Shown: positions 4,319-5,555 of the stretch, in pieces | Position numbering within the stretch: position 1 is the first letter of the stretch | How the letters are laid out: each line of letters begins with the position of its first letter | Assembly: GCA_041307765.1 (NCBI GenBank) | Contig: JBFZCW010000141.1 | Coordinates: 1 to 5,555 of the forward strand | Direction of reading: 5' to 3' | Source of the DNA: DYRB01 sp041307765 | GTDB lineage: Bacteria > Pseudomonadota > Gammaproteobacteria > Chromatiales > Chromatiaceae | DNA: 5,555 nt | Program-made: the position numbers and the translations under genes | The notes under the pieces: generated by a model | Seen by the model: only the letters and a program-made list of their open reading frames with translations | Told to the model about the DNA's origin: nothing | Databases searched by the model: none

Positions 4319-5555
4319 GTGGCAGAAGCAAAGAAATTCGCCGCCTATCTGTGCACCGGCTGCGGCATCGGTGAGCGCCTGGACGCCAAGCAACTCGCCT
4401 CGGTGGCCACCCGCGAGGGCAAAATGCCGTCCTGCAAGCAGAGCCCCATGCTCTGCGGTGCGGAAGGCGTCCAGATGATCCGTGACGACATCGCCAACGA
4501 AGGCGTCAACCATATCGTTCTGCTGGCCTGCTCGCGCCGCGCCAAGGTGGAGGCCTTCAACTTCCCCGAGGCGGCCATGTCCCGCGCCAACCTGCGCGAG
4601 GGCGTGATCTGGCTGCGCCCCGAGGGCGACGAGCACCAGGAGACGACCCAGGAGATGGCGGACGACTATGTCCGCATGGCCTGCGCCGAGATCAAGTTCC
4701 TCAGCGTCCCCACGCGCTCGACCGAGCAGCCGCTCAACAAGAACATCCTGGTGGTCGGCGGCGGCGTCACCGGCATGACCGCGGCCCTGGAGACCGCGGC
4801 GGCGGGATACCCGGTCCACCTGGTGGAGCAATCCGGCAAGCTCGGCGGGATCTGGGGCGAGCAGTACAAACGCGTCCCCTTCCGCGCCGCGGCTGCAGGT
4901 GTGCCCAACGGCAACAACGTGGATCTGCCCATGCCGGAGGACCCCGGTGTGGACGAGATGGCCGCCAAGGTCCAGGCCGACCCGCGCATCACGGTGCACC
5001 TGAACGCCAAACTCACCAAGACCTCCGGTGCCCCCGGCCGCTTCGCCGCCGACATCGCCGTAGAATCCGGCAGCACGGTCACCGAGAACTTCGGGGCCAT
5101 CATCCAGGCGAGCGACTTCCTGCCCTACGACGCCAACCAGCTTCCGGAGTTTGGCTACGGCAAGTCCAAGGACGTGCTGACCAACTTCGAGCTGGAGCGA
5201 CTGGTCAAGGCCGCCAACGGCGGGCCCATCAAGCGCCCCTCCGACGGCAAGGAGGTCAAGTCGGTCGCCTTCGTCCAGTGCGCCGGGCAACGCTCGACCC
5301 AGCCCGGCCACCTGCCCTACTGCTCCGGTTTCTGTTGCACCGAGTCCATCAAGCAGGCGATGTATTTCAAGGCCCAGAACCCGGGCTGCGACGCCACCGT
5401 CCTGTTCGACGATCTGCGCACCCCGGGTGCCGCTGGCGAGGACTTCTACCGCTCCGGCCAGCAGGCCGAGGTGACGTTCTCCAAGGGTAAGGTCAGCGAG
5501 GTCGTCCCCGGCGGGACCCTGGGCGTCAAGTTCAAGGACCTGATCCTGGACGAGG
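4319..5555 (+). CDS. qmoB: QmoB, HdrA-like iron-sulfur flavoprotein (N-terminal 412 residues, partial)
   Basis: The second HdrA-type subunit of Qmo, cut by the window end; family members run to roughly 750 residues, with a C-terminal ferredoxin and MvhD-like part not seen here. It starts with GTG. The N-terminal domain has YLCTGCGIG with Cys12 and Cys15, then Cys39, Cys46 and Cys71, the probable ligands of the HdrA-type N-terminal iron-sulfur cluster. An FAD fold follows, ILVVGGGVTGMTAAL (143-157), with LVEQSGKLGGIWGEQ after it. Near residue 321 is QCAGQRS, then YCSGFCC (Cys335, 339, 340), paralogous to the same element of QmoA. Where QmoA has WATGW, this protein has QASDF (263-267). The N-terminal cysteine domain and the QmoA neighbour identify it as QmoB. 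The downstream partners (qmoC or hdrBC) are out of view, so the exact complex type is open. Confidence 0.93.
   Translation, partial: MAEAKKFAAYLCTGCGIGERLDAKQLASVATREGKMPSCKQSPMLCGAEGVQMIRDDIANEGVNHIVLLACSRRAKVEAFNFPEAAMSRANLREGVIWLRPEGDEHQETTQEMADDYVRMACAEIKFLSVPTRSTEQPLNKNILVVGGGVTGMTAALETAAAGYPVHLVEQSGKLGGIWGEQYKRVPFRAAAAGVPNGNNVDLPMPEDPGVDEMAAKVQADPRITVHLNAKLTKTSGAPGRFAADIAVESGSTVTENFGAIIQASDFLPYDANQLPEFGYGKSKDVLTNFELERLVKAANGGPIKRPSDGKEVKSVAFVQCAGQRSTQPGHLPYCSGFCCTESIKQAMYFKAQNPGCDATVLFDDLRTPGAAGEDFYRSGQQAEVTFSKGKVSEVVPGGTLGVKFKDLILDE

Noticed and set aside
4286..5311. Long minus-strand open frame (341 codons) opposite qmoB
   Set aside because: Same pattern of low-complexity antisense translation; the plus strand encodes QmoB with an excellent ribosome binding site.

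Overview
The window is GC-rich and compactly coded. It most likely comes from a sulfur-oxidising gammaproteobacterium, such as a purple sulfur bacterium of the Chromatiaceae. This is inferred from qmoA and qmoB sitting among genes of gammaproteobacterial type: a YjgR-like ATPase, pcm, a TerB-fold protein and a rhodanese lipoprotein. No 16S or taxon-specific marker is present, so a sulfate reducer or a betaproteobacterial sulfur oxidiser cannot be excluded.

Layout. The 5' end of a YjgR/DUF853 HerA-like ATPase gene runs leftward off the window (1-253, minus). It is divergent from a small rhodanese lipoprotein gene (461-919, plus); the gap of about 200 bases holds a strong hairpin. The rhodanese gene converges on a TerB-like gene (975-1388, minus, GTG start) across 55 bases. 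After a 180-base divergent spacer with a possible REP-like palindrome comes a two-gene unit: an uncharacterised membrane protein (1569-2138) whose stop codon directly abuts the start of pcm (2139-2828), a protein-L-isoaspartate O-methyltransferase. A 199-base spacer with a GC hairpin and a cluster of AAGTC pentamers leads into qmoA (3028-4314) and qmoB (4319 to the window edge, GTG start).

Function. QmoA and QmoB are HdrA-related flavoproteins of the membrane-associated quinone-interacting oxidoreductase, which couples APS reductase (AprBA) to the quinone pool. In a sulfur oxidiser this would support oxidation of sulfite to APS. The rest of qmoB, any qmoC or hdrBC partner, and aprBA and sat lie outside the window. 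The other genes look like general housekeeping or stress functions with no evident link to qmo apart from proximity. I found no RNA gene, CRISPR array, insertion sequence or convincing sigma-70 promoter. I also found no clearly new multi-gene system. The most notable points are the repeat-rich qmoA leader, the reduced ferredoxin site in QmoA and the unannotated membrane protein coupled to pcm.
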